Made by a program: the position numbers and the translations under genes
NCBI GenBank assembly: GCA_013180625.2
Contig: SNVD02008762.1
Span: 248,001-312,000, forward strand
Direction: 5' to 3'
DNA length: 64,000 nt
Source: Boswellia sacra
Lineage: Eukaryota; Streptophyta; Magnoliopsida; Sapindales; Burseraceae
Shown: piece by piece, positions 1 through 18,717 of the stretch
How the letters are laid out: each line of letters begins with the position of its first letter
How positions within the stretch are numbered: position 1 is the stretch's first letter
Notes under the pieces: generated by a model
Databases searched by the model: none
What the model was told of the DNA's origin: nothing
The model's input: the letters and a program-made list of their open reading frames with translations, nothing else

Positions 1-906
1 CCAACACAAAAGATGCTTTACCAAGATCTTTCATTTCAAAGTTTCTGGATAGAAATCTCTTGGTTTCATGCAATAGGCCAATATTGCTACTTGCTAGTAG
101 AATATCATCTACATATAACATTAGAATAATAAACTTGCGCCCACTAAACTTGAGATATATGTACTGATCAATGATGTTTTCTTTAAAACCAAAGGAGGTT
201 ATCACTTGACCAAATTTTTGATACCATTGATGGGATGCCTGCTTTAAGCCATAGATGGACTTTTTTAGCTTACATATAAGGTGCTTTGAATCTTTGGATT
301 CAAAGTTCTCTGTTGCACCATGTATATCGTTTCATCAATGTTGCCATTGAGAAACATTGTTTTAATGTTCATTTGATGTAGCTGCAAATCATAATGAGCT
401 ACAAGTGCCATAATGATTCTACAAGAGTCTTTTGTCGAAACTGGTGAGAAAGTCTCTTTATAATCGATAGCTGCCTTTTGAGTGAAACCTTTAGCAACTA
501 GGCATGCCTTATACCTCTCAATATTGCCTTTCGAATCCCATTTGGTTTTAAAAATCCATTTGCAACCAATCGGTTTCGTACCTTTAGGCAACTCGACTAG
601 TTCCCAAATACCATTGTCCTCCATTGATTTCATCTTATCCCTCATGGCTTCTATCCATTTTTTAGAGTTAGAACTTTATTTGACTTAACTAAATAATCTC
701 GGATCATCTTTCAGACCCACATCAAACTCATGTTCTTGGAGGTAAACAATATAATCATCTGAAATTGCATTTTTCCTTTCTCTAATAGATCTTCTTAATA
801 GCACTTCCACTTGAGGTTGTTGAGGTACCTCTTCATGAACTTGAGGTGATTCTTCACCTTGAATGGGTGGCAACTCAGGTATGTTAACAACTTGTTGATT
901 CTCCAA
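1..906 (-). pseudogene. copia reverse transcriptase region of element A
   Basis: Decayed RT domain. Residues such as GCKWIFKTKWDSKGNIERYK and VAKGFTQ (about 645-480) and the QMNIKTMFLNG block (about 390-340) are the standard copia RT start. The catalytic motif YVDDILLAS is encoded at about 115-90 on the minus strand. The part at 685-906 holds the linker before RT (RRSIRERKNA). A frame break falls near 645-690 and another near 265-300, so no continuous protein is possible. The domain runs off the window. Confidence 0.85.
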
Positions 907-1033
907 ATTTGCATTCTAAATAACATCAAGAATGGGCATTTGAGAATTTGTAGTTGCAACAATAGGAATGCTAACATCTTTTTCCTCAAAATTAACTTTC
1001 CTGAGTTGACCACTCCCACTAGACTCAACATCC

Positions 1034-2439
1034 TCAATAAACTTGGCATTGCCTGAAAAAGGATTTAGTCAAAGGATCATAGAATTTGAAACCTCTTGAC
1101 CTCTCTGAGTATCCAACAAAATAGCGGCTTATAACTCTTGAGTCTAACTTTTTTTCATTAGGTTTATAAGGTCTAGCCTCAACTGGACATCCCCAAACAT
1201 GCAAATGCCTAATGCTAGGCTTCTTGCCTGTCCATAACTCGTATGGGGTTTTAGCCACCACTTTACTTGGAACTTGGTTTAAAATGTAAATTGTAGTTTT
1301 GATGGCTTCACCCCAAAGTGATTCTGGTGAAGAAGAATGACTAATCATACTCCTCACCATATATTCTGGTAAATAAGAATGACTAATCATACTTCTCACC
1401 ATATCCTTTAGAGTTCGATTTCGTCTCTTAGCTACACCATTTGACTTGGAGTCCCTAGCATGATGTATTGAGGAACGATTCCACATTCCATCAAATACTT
1501 AGCAAAGGGTCCTGGACATTGTTTACCTGATCCATCATATCTACCGTAGTATTCACTACCACGATCAAATTTGACGGCCTTTATTTTCTTGGCTAATTGA
1601 TTTTCAACTTCAGCTTTGAATATCTTGAACATGTCCAAAGATTATGACTTCTCATGAATCAAATACAGGTAACCATAATGAGAGTAATCATCAATGAAAG
1701 TTATAAAGTATTGTTGTCCATTCCATGAAGGTGTAGGGAATGGCCCATAAATGTCCGTATGTATCAATTCCAAGACGTGGTTACTCCTATTGGCATTTGT
1801 CTTTCTAACATTTGTTTGTTTTCCCTTAATGCACTCTATGCAGGCCTCAAAATCTGACAAGTTTAGGGAATCAAGAATTTCTTCTGACACAAGCCTTTGA
1901 ATTCGTTGTTTTGAAATGTGACCTAAACGTTTATGCCACAACATCGATGAATTCTCATTTGTTAATTTACACTTAACACCATAATTACTTGCATGCAAGA
2001 TTTCATTATTATTTGGGGATTGGATGTCTAATTTATAAAGCTTATCAATTAAAGAACCAGTACCAATCAAACTTGAATTTTAGAATAGCTTGAAAGTTCC
2101 ATTACCAAATGAACAAAAGTAACCAGATTTGTCCAAACATGAAACTGAAATTAAATTCCGTCTGAAAGACGGTACAATAAAAGTTTCTTCCAAATCCAAA
2201 TATAAACCAGTTCCTAAATTAAGCCTAAAAACACCAATAGCCTCCACAGCATCCTTATTGCCATTTCCCACATATATGTATCTTTCACTATCAATTGGCA
2301 TTTTGCTCTTTTGGCAACCTTGCATAGTGACACTTATATGAGTAGTTGCACCAGCATCTGTCCACCAAGTGTCATTAGGTACTAAGGCCAAATTAACTTC
2401 AGAACAAACAAAGTTGCGAAGTCTAACCCTTCTTTTCAC
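1034..2439 (-). pseudogene. copia protease, GAG-pre-integrase and integrase region of element A
   Basis: In minus-strand order: a protease-like segment around TWWTDAGATTHIS (about 2370-2330), where the usual DSGA active site reads DAGA; a pre-integrase zinc region (LWHKRLGHISKQRIQRL, then CIECIKGKQ, about 1950-1810); an integrase core with HTDIYGPFPTPSWNGQQYF and FIDDYSHYGYLYLI (about 1770-1655), continuing in another frame through KFDRGSEYYGRYDG (about 1590-1550); and the C-terminal block [18 protein letters not shown] (about 1317-1265). Stops and frameshifts separate the pieces. The integrase contains a 14-residue tandem duplication at 1319-1402. Confidence 0.85.
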
Positions 2440-2521
2440 GTCAGTTAGCGTACTTAAGACACTCCTTTTTTACATGCCCAACCTTCTTGCAAAAGAAACA
2501 AGTTATCACCTTATCTTGTTT

Positions 2522-3235
2522 CTATTGATCCTTATGCTGTGAAGTCCTAGAATCTGCAGTCTTCTTCCACTTATTGTTCCTTTTTCTTTTCTTGTTATTG
2601 TTGGTACCATGATCCTGGGAGTTAGACGCCAAGTGAGCACTTTCAATCCCTTCTTGTTTCAACCTCTCCTCCTCTTGCACACATTGAGCAACAAGCTCAT
2701 TCAAAGTCCATTTCTCCTTCTAAGTGTTATAGCTATTCCTGAATGGACTAAACTATGCAAGCAAAGAGATCAAGACTAAATGCAAGAGTATGTCTTCTGA
2801 CAACTCTAACTTGAATGCCTTTAGTTGAGTCACAAGATTGGACATTTCCATTATCTACTCCCTGATGCTCCCTTTACCTTTGTACCGCATTGAGATAAGC
2901 TTAGTCAAAATAGTGCTCATCTCGACCTTTTTGTTTGGAGTGAAACGGTTTGCTATTTGGTCAAGGAACATCTTGGCATCATTGTCCAAAGGAATAGCAC
3001 CCCTTATGGTATCGGGAATGGAATGCATCATAACCATTAGACTCATGCGATTTGATCGCTTCCACTTTTTAAAAGTAGCCCTTTGATCAGCAGAACTTGT
3101 GCTAGTCAAAGGTGCAAGACGATCAACCCTTAACGCATAGTCCAAATCCATGCACCCAAGCATTATCATATCGTACTCTTTCCATTTCATGAACTTTGTG
3201 CCGTTGAGTACTGGAATGTTGTTTATATTGGTAGA
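2522..3235 (-). pseudogene. copia gag region of element A
   Basis: Decayed gag (UBN2 type). The N-terminal block NNIPVLNGTKFMKWKEYD reads in frame across about 3226-3165, extending upstream of the first ATG at 3190 but without an upstream ATG. It continues as MLGCMDLDYALR and AKMFLDQIANRF to about 2855. A second piece at 2522-2704 has the basic, Gln-rich stretch typical of the end of gag (NNNKKRKRNNKWKK). The CCHC region follows at about 2440-2520 in a third frame. Confidence 0.75.
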
Positions 3236-4109
3236 AATTGAAGAAGCTCACAATTAACCATAACGCATGTATATATGAATCAAGCAAAACATAACAAGAT
3301 ACCTAGCACAACATTGCTATTTAGTCTTTGGACAAAAATAACAACTTTTAAATGGTACTCTTAAAAATGGCGCATAACAAGATACGTAGCACAACATTGC
3401 TATTTAGTCTTTGGATAGAAATAACAACTTGTAAAAGGTACTCTTTAAAAAATTGCCTAGTAAATATTGATAATAAATCCTACCAACAATATGCCTTTCA
3501 GCGACATATTGCATGCATGTATAACATCAAAATTATCACATATTTACTAACAAAAATTGTGTCTAAAATTTGGCTAAAAATAATAATAAGAATAATCTTC
3601 CTTTGGGCCGATTGTTATTGTTATTATTACCATTTTTTTTATAGACTTAAATATAATTTATGAATTTCTTCAGTAATATCCATGCATTTCAAGATAAATA
3701 AATTTACATAATAGAGGTCACTTTGATGACATATTATTTCAATTTATATTAAAGTGAAACATAGGATAAATAATAATAATAATAACAAATCAGGCTCTAT
3801 AGATTTAATTGAGAAACCTAAATCCAAAAGCCAAATGAGCTCTAGCCCTTTAATGGAAATAAAATTCAACCGAATCCATATATATACAAGTCAAGAACAA
3901 ATTTCAATCAAAATATTAAATGACCAACAAATTTAATCAACATCCAAAAAATAATTTTAATAACATAATATCGGCCGAAAGTAGTTATTAATGAAAGAAT
4001 CAAAATTTCCCAAAGTTCTTTACAGAACAATCAAATTCAGCCAAAAATTTTCAAACAAAATTGAAAAATAATTCCCAATTATTCAACATGATTTTGCTCT
4101 GATACTAAT
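3236..4109 (-). other. untranslated leader of copia element A
   Basis: AT-rich sequence between the LTR/primer-binding site and gag. No convincing ORF. It holds an 83-base-period tandem duplication (3291 to about 3450) and, at its upper end, the primer-binding site (plus strand reads ctctgatactaatt at 4097-4110). Confidence 0.6.
3291..3450. repeat. two-copy tandem duplication, 83-base period
   Basis: Two adjacent copies share ataacaagata-tagcacaacattgctatttagtctttgga and a matching tail (starts at 3291 and 3374). They differ at a few bases, so the duplication is not recent. Confidence 0.8.
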
Positions 4110-4200
4110 TGTTAGATTAACTTGAAAATAGGTGATGTAAAATCCAAATATCACCATGTCAGGATCTCATGTTGAATAATCAAGAATTAGACAAAGATGA
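4110..4200 (-). repeat. 5' LTR of element A, inner (3') part
   Basis: Starts with TGTTAGATTAAC on the plus strand next to the primer-binding site and ends at the TSD GATGA of element B. The LTR resumes at 9319. Confidence 0.8.
4196..4200. repeat. target-site duplication GATGA, left copy
   Basis: GATGA lies directly before the 5' LTR of element B and again directly after its 3' LTR (9314-9318). Confidence 0.9.
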
Positions 4201-4604
4201 TGTGAAGTGTGAAGGCATTTTGGTTTTTCACACAATCCCACATTGGTGGGAAATAAAATGTAAATGGGGAGGCTTGGCTATATAATAAAGCCTCCTTATC
4301 CCTTTGACTTTTTTCAAACTTATGTATTAAGCTTTTCTCTTCTTTCTCCCTTGTTATCTCCTCCATTCTAATTGTGAGAGAGATTATAATATTTTCTTCA
4401 TAGTAAAATATTTTCGATCTTATCCCGTGGAGATTTCCCTCAAATTAAGGGTTTTACCGCGTTAAATTTTTGTGCCTTTATTTTTCTTTATTGCCTATTT
4501 TTTTTATTGTGGAAGGCAGTGCCACCCAAGTTATTATTTCTAATGTAACAATTTGTTTCTTCTCTTTTATTTGAGTTACGGTGGGAGTGCTCAATCTCCT
4601 AACA
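4201..4604 (+). repeat. 5' LTR of element B
   Basis: Begins TGTGAAGTGTGAAGGC, ends CTCCTAACA. A TATA-like box (ctatataataaag) at about 4279-4290 is the likely U3 promoter core. It matches the 3' LTR over its whole length with scattered substitutions. Confidence 0.95.
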
Positions 4605-4617
4605 GTGATATCAGAGC
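4605..4617 (+). other. primer-binding site of element B
   Basis: gtgatatcagagc directly after the LTR; the copia consensus is TGGTATCAGAGC, complementary to initiator Met tRNA. One substitution is visible. Confidence 0.8.
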
Positions 4618-4927
4618 CAGGTTGCCAAGGTAGACCCAAGGCTTAGGGCAGTGAGTGGTTACTTGTATGGTTATATACATGTCTAGGAAAGCTTTGTCAA
4701 AAAGATGATGAGAGTCTAAGGAGACTGAGTTTTAAGTGGGACCGCTTGTGACCCCTCCAGTCTTTCCTAGAAGCTTTCCTGGTGTATATTAAATCATACC
4801 GGCACTTACTACTATTCGTAGTTACTATTTAGCAGTGGTATACATATACAGATACTATTACTCTTCATGTATACGATACTATTCAAGAGTATTGTTTACA
4901 TATACGGTACTGTTCACTGCAAGAAAA

Positions 4928-6040
4928 ATGGCAGCCAAATTTAAGATAGAGCAGTTCAACAAAAACAACTTTAGGCTATGAAAAATTAAAATAAAGGCTA
5001 TCTTGAGAAAAGAAAATTGCCTTGAAGCAATTGATGGAAGACTAAAAAGTATGCAAGATGAAAAGAAATGGGAGAAGATAGATGGTGATGCGATGGCAAG
5101 TCTACATCTAGTAGTTACTGATGAAAGGCTGTCAAGTATTCAAGAATTGAACTCTACAAAGGAGATTTGGGATACGTTGACAAGCTTGTATGAAGCTAAC
5201 TCTCTACACAACAAAATTTTCTTGAAAATGAAGTTGTACACTCTTCGTATTTCAGAAATCACTTCAGTGACTGAACATATCAACACTTTGAAGACATTAT
5301 TCTCTCAGCTCTCAACAATGGAGCATAACATAGAAGAGAAGGAACGTGCTGAGCTGCTACTTTAGAGTCCACCTAATTCATATGATAATCTCATCCTTAA
5401 CTTGGCAAATGATCCGATGAAGTCATCTCTAGTCTTTAATGATGTTGCGGCTACTATCTTAGAAGTAGAAAGCAGATGTAAAAACAAGGAAGATAGAATA
5501 ATGAATTCTCAACAAGCAGAGGCCTTATTCGCCAACAGAGGGAGATTAAGGGAACGTGGTTCTAGTGGGAGTCACAATCAAAATAGGAAAAAGTCCAAAG
5601 GAAGGAAGCTTGTTAAATGCTACCATTGTAGTAAGCAAGGGCACATGAAAAAAGAGTGTTGGCATCTTAAAAAGAATGAAGAGGAAAACAGTAAAGGAAA
5701 AGAACCTGAGTTGTTAGGATCTCAGGGTTGTATAGCAAGTACTTCAGGGGATAGCGAAATCTTATACAATGAGGCAACAAAAGTTACAGAAGGCAGAAAA
5801 AGGTTTGTAGATATCTTACTAATTGATTTAGTAGCAACATGGCATATGACTTCTAGGAGAGAATGGTTCTATCAATATAAGCCTATCTCAGAAGAGTCTG
5901 TGTACATGGGTGACGATCATTCCATAAAGATTGTTGATATTAGAACCGTCAAAGTAAAAATGTTTGATGGTACGATTCGCTCTATCCAAGATGTACGACA
6001 TGTGATTGGCTTGAAAAAAAATTTGCTATCGATTGGATAG
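4928..6040 (+). pseudogene. copia gag and protease of element B
   Basis: The ATG at 4928 opens AAKFKIEQFNKNNFRL and then hits a stop where Trp is expected (tga near 4980). The frame goes on from 5003 to a TAG near 5363 and from 5402 to 6040. A gag_UBN2-type core is followed by an intact CCHC zinc knuckle, CYHCSKQGHMKKEC, at about 5618-5660. The protease motif that is normally D-S-G-A reads D-L-V-A at 5825-5836, so the active-site neighbourhood is lost. The last residues (VIGLKKNLLSIG) are the usual protease end. Confidence 0.85.
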
Positions 6041-6082
6041 TTAGATGACCTCGGATGTGAGTTCCATACGAAAAATGGGACC

Positions 6083-6800
6083 ATGAAGGTTGTCAAAGGT
6101 GCGCTTGTGGTGATGAAGGCAGAAAAGATTGCTGCTAAACTATACATGCTCCATGGAGAAACTATTCAGGAGGCAGAAACAGTTGTTGCTAGTTCTGGAG
6201 AAGAATTGTCTATGATATGGCATCGAAGACTTGGCCACATGTCCGAAAAGTTTTTAAAGATTCTCTCTGATCGAAAACTACTTCCTGGAATTAAAACTGT
6301 AAGTTTCCCACTCTGTGAGCATTATGTTATTAGCAAGCAGAGTAGACTGAAATTTAGCAGATCTATTGCTAGGAGTAAAAATATTCTAGACTTGATTCAT
6401 TATGATGTTTGGGAATCACCAGTTACGTCCCTAGGAGGAGCAAACTACTTTGTATTATTTGTGGATGATTATTCTAGGAGATGTTAGGTGTATGTCATCA
6501 AGAACAAGTTAGATGAATTTCCTGTATTTAAAGCCTTCAAAGCATAGGTGGAACTTGAATCCGGAAAAAGGATCAAGTGTTTAAGGACAGATAATGAGAG
6601 AGAATTCTGCAACAAGGAATTTGACGTATTTTGTAGTCAAGAAGGTGTAAAATGACAGAAAACAGTTGCTTACACACCATGACAAAATGGAGTGGCAGAG
6701 TGGATAAATAAAACTCTCGTAGAAAGAATGAGAGCGTTACTAAGGACTGCGGGTTTACCCAAGACATTTGGGCAGAAGCAGCCATCACAGCCTGTTACTT
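6083..6800 (+). pseudogene. GAG-pre-integrase and integrase of element B
   Basis: WHRRLGHMSEK (about 6218-6250) opens the pre-integrase domain; the usual C-X2-C reads C-E-H-Y, so one zinc ligand is missing. The core follows with LIHYDVWESP and FVDDYSRRC (to 6487), then stops. Remnants of the rest of the core (GKRIKCLRTDN and the NGVAEW block) are spread over about 6540-6720 with further stops. Confidence 0.8.
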
Positions 6801-7956
6801 GATAAATAGGTCTCTATCAACAGCAATTGAGATGAAGACACCTATAGAGATGTGGACTGGTAAGCCAACTGATTATTCCTCCCTTTATATTTTCAGATGT
6901 CCTACTTATGTGATGTATCATGACCAAGAAAGAACAAAGCTGGATCCAAAATCCAGGAAATGTATCTTCTTGGGGTATGCTGATGGAGTAAAGGGGTATC
7001 GCTTATGGGATCCTACTGCCCTTAAGGTTGTCATCAACAGGGATGTTTTCTTTGTAGAAAACATGTTTAAATGTGAAGAAAGCGATAGCACGAAAAAAAA
7101 TGTTGAGATTGTATTAATACAGGAAGAAACAGTTTCTTTTGAAACAATACTAGAACACGATGATCAAGAACCAATCAAGTCTGAAGCACCTGAAGTCAGT
7201 CGATCAACTCAAGAAAGAAAGGAACCTTCTTGGCATTCAGAGTATGTGATGGCGAGCAATGTTGCATACTATCTCCTAACAGAAGATGGGGAGCGGGAGC
7301 CTTCAACCTTTCAAGAGGCTATAAACAGTTCTAATGCATCTCTATGGATGACAGCAATGCATGAAGAGATAGAGATGGAAGCTTTAGACAAAAACAAGAC
7401 ATGAAAACTTGTGTCATTACCATATGAAAGAAAAGCCATCAGAAACAAATGGGTCTACAAGATCAAACGTGATGGCAATGATCAAGTGGAACGGTATTAT
7501 GCTAGACTAGTGGTCAAAGGATATGCTCAGAAAGAAGGAGTTGATTTCAACGAGATATTCTCTCCTGTGGTACGACTTACGATAATTCAAGCGGTCTTGG
7601 CTATGTGTGCTACATTTGACTTACACTCAGAGCAGTTAGATGTAAAAACTGCGTTTCTTCATGGAGAACTTGAAGAAGAAATTTATATGCTCCAACCGGA
7701 AGGTTTTATTAAAGAAGGAAAAGAGAACTTGGTTTGCAGGTTGACCAAATCTCTGTACTGCTTAAAATAGGTGCCAAGGTGTTGGTACAAGAGATTTGAT
7801 TCATTCATCATCAGCCTTGGGTACAACAGGCTCAGTTCAGATCATTATACGTATTACAAGAGGTTTGAGGACCACTTTATCATTTTGTTGTTATACATGG
7901 ATGATATGTTGGTAGGAAGCACTAACAAAGATCAAGTCCAAGAATTAAAGGCATAG
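6799..7956 (+). pseudogene. integrase tail and reverse transcriptase of element B
   Basis: 6799-7404 carries the integrase C-terminus (TPIEMWTGKP, FLGYADGVKGYRLWDP) and the linker. RT starts with NKWVYKIKRDGNDQVERY (about 7447-7500), has QLDVKTAFLHGELEEEIYM (7633-7690) and the catalytic YMDD at 7894-7905. TGA near 7402 and TAG at 7768 interrupt it, both in an otherwise continuous frame. Confidence 0.88.
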
Positions 7957-7974
7957 TTAGCTAGAGGATTTGAA

Positions 7975-8830
7975 ATGAAGGATTTAAGACCGACAAACAA
8001 GATTCTAGGGATGCAAATTCACCGAGACAGAAAAAACAGAATGATTTGGCTATCTCAAAAGAATTACATGAAGAAAGTCTTGCGTTGCTTCAACATGCAA
8101 GATTGTAGGCCACTTTCCACCCCACTTCCTGTTAATCATAAATTATCCTCAAGTATGAGTCCTAACAATGAAGCAGAGAGGATGAAAATGTCTCGAGTAC
8201 CATATGCATCAGCAGTGGGGAGCCCAATATCTGCTATGATTTGTATAAGACTAGACATTGCATAAGCAGTGAGAGTGGTCAGTAGATTCATGGCTAATCC
8301 GGGGAGAGAGCATTAGAATTCTATTAAGAGGATCCTTAAATACATCAAAGGGACCTCTGATGCTGCACTATGCTATAGAGGATCAAAATTCATTGCAAGG
8401 GCTATGTTGATTCAGATTTTGTAGGAGATATTGACAAAAGGAAGTCCACTACCGGCTATGTGTTTACACTTGCAGAAGGTGTTGTGAGCTGGGTATCCAA
8501 ACTACAAACTGTTGTGGCTCTATCTACAATAGAAGCAGAGTATATGGCAGCTACACAAGCTTGCAAGGAAGCTGTTTGGATCAAAAGGTTATTGAAGGAA
8601 CTCGGGCACAAATAAGAGGAAATTTCTTTATTTTGTGACAACCAGAGTGCCTTGCATATCGCAAGGAATCCAGCCTTTCATTCAAGGACAAAGCACATAG
8701 GAGTTCAATATCATTATGTACGAGAAGTAGTGAAAGATGGAATAGTGGATATGCAAAAAATCCACATGAAGGACAACATAGCAGATTCATTGACCAAACC
8801 AATCAATGCTAACAAGTTCATCTGGTGTAG
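7975..8830 (+). pseudogene. RT end and RNase H of element B
   Basis: The RT connection (LGMQIHRDRKNRMIWLSQ, about 8000-8055) is followed by RNase H with YVDSDFVGDIDKRKSTTGYV (about 8402-8465), LSTIEAEYMAAT (about 8518-8555) and [14 protein letters not shown] (about 8632-8675). Several stops and one frame shift near 8265-8400 break it. Confidence 0.82.
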
Positions 8831-8910
8831 AACGTCTTGTGTTTTGTTAGAGACGTTAGTAGCATGTATAGAGACAAGACTGAAAGGAAAAATGCCTTCA
8901 TGTGGGAGAA

Positions 8911-9313
8911 TGTGAAGTGTGAAGGCATTTTTGCTTTCACACAATCCCACATTTGTGGGAAACAAAATGTAAATGGGGAGGCTTGGCTATATAAGAAAGA
9001 CTCCTCCTCCCCTTTGGCTTGTCCCATGCTTATGTATTAAGCTTTTCTCTTCTTTCTCCCTTGTTATCTCCTCCATTCTAATTGTGAGAGAGATTGCAAT
9101 ATTTTCTTCATAGTAAAATATTTTTGGTCTTGTCCCGTGGAGGTTTCTCTCAAATTGAGGGTTTTACCACGTTAAATTTTTGTGCCTTTATTTTTCTTTA
9201 TTGCCTATTTTATTTATTATAGAAGACAGTGCCACCCAAGTTGTTATTGCTAATATAATAATTTATTTTTTGTCTTTTATTTGTGCTGTGGTGGGAGTGC
9301 TCAATCTCCTATA
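8911..9313 (+). repeat. 3' LTR of element B
   Basis: Starts TGTGAAGTGTGAAGGC; preceded by the purine tract tgtgggagaa at 8901-8910. Ends CTCCTATA where the 5' copy ends CTCCTAACA, so the terminal CA has mutated. Confidence 0.93.
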
Positions 9314-9700
9314 GATGAAGACAAAAAGAGTTGTGAATCTTCTAGAGCTACAGAGAATAACCACCCTTAGTCTTCTGAGATGGGAGCAGAAAAGACTTAT
9401 ATATAAAAACCAAAACTTATCTTTATGCTCTAGGGACCACAACCTATATATTTATATAGGTGACTTCCTTGTCTTTTGACCCATCACAAAAGACATTTAT
9501 CACATCAGGTTTCTACACATAAAGTGGCCCATGCCAATTAATTTTGATACTTTCTAATACTATAAATTAGTAATTTAATAGATAACTTAATTTGGGTCAT
9601 TTATTAGATAGCAGGTTCATGTACAATTAATTAACAATATGCGTTTCCACACATGTTTCAAAAATTAACAATATGTGTGCCCATACGTATTCCACCAACA
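9314..9700 (-). repeat. 5' LTR of element A, outer part
   Basis: Continues the LTR split at 4200; the first five bases are the TSD GATGA. Ends tccaccaaca at 9700, the complement of the copia LTR start TGTTGGTGGA. Confidence 0.85.
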
Positions 9701-11425
9701 TATTAATGATTACATGTGGGAGGATGAAATTGAAAAAATTAGTTAGTAGAGGGGTATACTGGGAATTGCTCACACACGATAAGTGTATAAAGGGAAAGGG
9801 CTTGATGTGTCTAGAGAATTCAATTGCTCTCATCTCCCCATCACCGCTAACTCTCATTCGTTTCTTTAACCCTCTCTTCCTTGCAAAAATCGAAGGAAAG
9901 TGTGGGACTTAGGAAGGAAAACAAGTTAATATTCTTGTCCTTCTTCTACCTCTAGTAAATAGCCATGGGCTTGTATGAGGAAAATGTTGTGTAAGCAAGG
10001 GTTAATGGTACTTCCATGTCATGTAAACTGTGAAGCATACTAGGAATTAGGAATTTTAATAGAATATGAAGGATACAAATGATTTGGATGATGGTTGAAA
10101 TGTTTAGAGAATGTATAAGCTTAGAACCCTACAGAGTTGTTCACTGAGCAGCTACTGGTTAGAAAATTCCTAGAAAATATAGAGCTGTGTTCTGCCTCTA
10201 AAATTTTTATATGACAACTTAGACATGTTTACGAGTTTATAAAATTTTGAATCACTTAAAAAATTGAAATATGTGAATTATAGTGAATTTTTGAACTTGC
10301 TGCAACGAAATGTAACCTCCCATATTTTGAAACAGGGCATGGGGAACGAAATTTAATTGAGGGGCATATCCTTCATAAAATTTTCTAATTTTTGGTATGA
10401 AAGATCTTGAACATGTTCTATATTGGATTGAAAATTTTTGGGGTTTTTGGAGTTTTGAATGAATTGATATAATTTTTCAAATTTAGTTTTGTGAAATTGA
10501 AATTTTCAACTATCAAAATAGAGCTGGCAAAGTAAATTACTTTTATAAATTACTTTTGGCTAACCTAAACTCCTTAAAAAGTTATAGCTTTTGGTGAAAT
10601 GGCTTTTATATATGTCTGTTACTAGACTGGAAAGTTTTATAAAGATTTGATTAATGTTGAATTTTATAAAATTCTTCAAAGTGGTCATGCTCAGCTGAAA
10701 AACCTGTAGATAGAAATTCTGTATGGACCAAAATCAAGGGATTTAAGGGGGCATATGGCCTGATTTTAATCCAATAAAATTCTTGAGATATAATGTATAT
10801 GTTTACATGAGTCTCATGAAATTTGGTGATGATTGGGATAAGTATTCCCTTGCTAAAATTATCCAACCGATTATGTGTATAGTATTGAATTGTTAGTGTA
10901 GTTATTGGTTGGTTGAAATGGTTGCTAATCCATAAGAGATTTGATGATTTCTAGGTGGAAATCAAAATCAAGAGGCGAAATCAATCAAGTAAGTAGCTAG
11001 ATGCTTTCTGAGGATATAATAGATTGTTTATTTGTGTTATTCCGATGTGTTGTTTCTACGTGTTTATGAATGTCTATGAGTTTGGGTTGGTTAAACCATT
11101 ATGAATGTGTGTGGATGGAATGTGAATGAGACTATGAAAACATGGATCTTGATATGAAATGATTTGTTTGGGATTTATAATTGATTTATGGGAAGTGTGG
11201 TTATCCACACTTGGATGCATAGGTGAGCTATGAGGTGTGTGAATACACATACTTAGATGTGTATGTGAGACATAGAATAATTTAATGTGGTTATGTATAT
11301 GTGAAAATGTGGTGTGGAAAGGCATGGATAACCTTTGATAATGAAATTGTGTGTGTGTAAAGGTGTAATTCATGCCTAAGGTACTAGGACACACAAATTT
11401 CTTTATATGATAGGCATATATGTGT
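9701..11425 (+). repeat. truncated long LTR of a gypsy-type (Tekay/Del-like) element
   Basis: No gene. Base by base, this segment resembles about 25600-27340 of the solo LTR further right: both share the series gtagagttgtt, aaatttttatat, gggcatg.gga, tcttcataaaatt, tatatatgtct.gtt, tagactggaaagttt, aaattcttcaaagt, tttggtgatgattgg and ttattggttggttgaa in order. It lacks its own start and end. Element A inserted at its left side. Family assignment is inferred from the terminal features of the full copy. Confidence 0.75.
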
Positions 11426-11434
11426 GTGTGAGAA

Positions 11435-11523
11435 GTCACCAATGGCGATACATAACGGATGACATATCTCTTAAAATGAATTTGTAAAAATATATGTCAC
11501 CTACGAATACGTAACGGATGACA
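11435..11523. repeat. two-copy direct repeat of a 28-base motif, 60-base period
   Basis: gtcacc-cgatacataacggatgac (about 11435-11463) recurs as gtcacc-cgaatacgtaacggatgac (about 11496-11522), between the gypsy LTR fragment and the CRK stop codon. Origin unknown; possibly the end of another element. Confidence 0.5.
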
Positions 11524-11604
11524 AATGGCCACTGAATGTACCATCGACGGGTGTAGAGCAAGAAAATATCTTAGGGATCAAGCATTAATTCGCATACTAG
11601 CTTT

Positions 11605-18717
<7,113 letters not shown>

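Larger units (their letters stand above)
4201..9313 (+). mobile_element. complete Ty1/copia retrotransposon B, nested in the LTR of element A
   Basis: 5.1 kb plus-strand element with LTRs of 404 and 403 bases (4201-4604, 8911-9313), TSD GATGA on both sides, primer-binding site at 4605-4617, a gag-pol region, and a purine tract just before 8911. Domain order gag, protease, integrase, RT, RNase H is that of copia. The coding region has many stops, so it is non-autonomous now. Confidence 0.95.
1..9700 (-). mobile_element. Ty1/copia retrotransposon A, 3' end outside the window, split by element B
   Basis: Minus-strand copia element. Reading down from 9700 on the minus strand: a 5' LTR starting TGTTGGTGGAAT (9700 to 9314 and, after the inserted element B, 4200 to 4110), a primer-binding site complementary to initiator Met tRNA (TAGTATCAGAGC type, about 4096-4107), an 850-base leader, then gag, protease, integrase and reverse transcriptase down to position 1. 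RNase H and the 3' LTR lie beyond the left edge. The coding region is broken into many frames, so the copy is dead. Its insertion site is a fragment of a long gypsy-type LTR starting at 9701. Confidence 0.88.

Noticed and set aside
3352..3936. Plus-strand open frames of 103 and 60 codons
   Set aside because: They lie in the leader of copia element A, over a tandem duplication, with low-complexity Asn-rich translation; chance.
11074..11442. His/Ser-rich 122-codon minus frame
   Set aside because: It is the complement of tgtgtgtgaga-type sequence in the gypsy LTR fragment; the same kind of frame appears in the second copy of the LTR (27190-27490).
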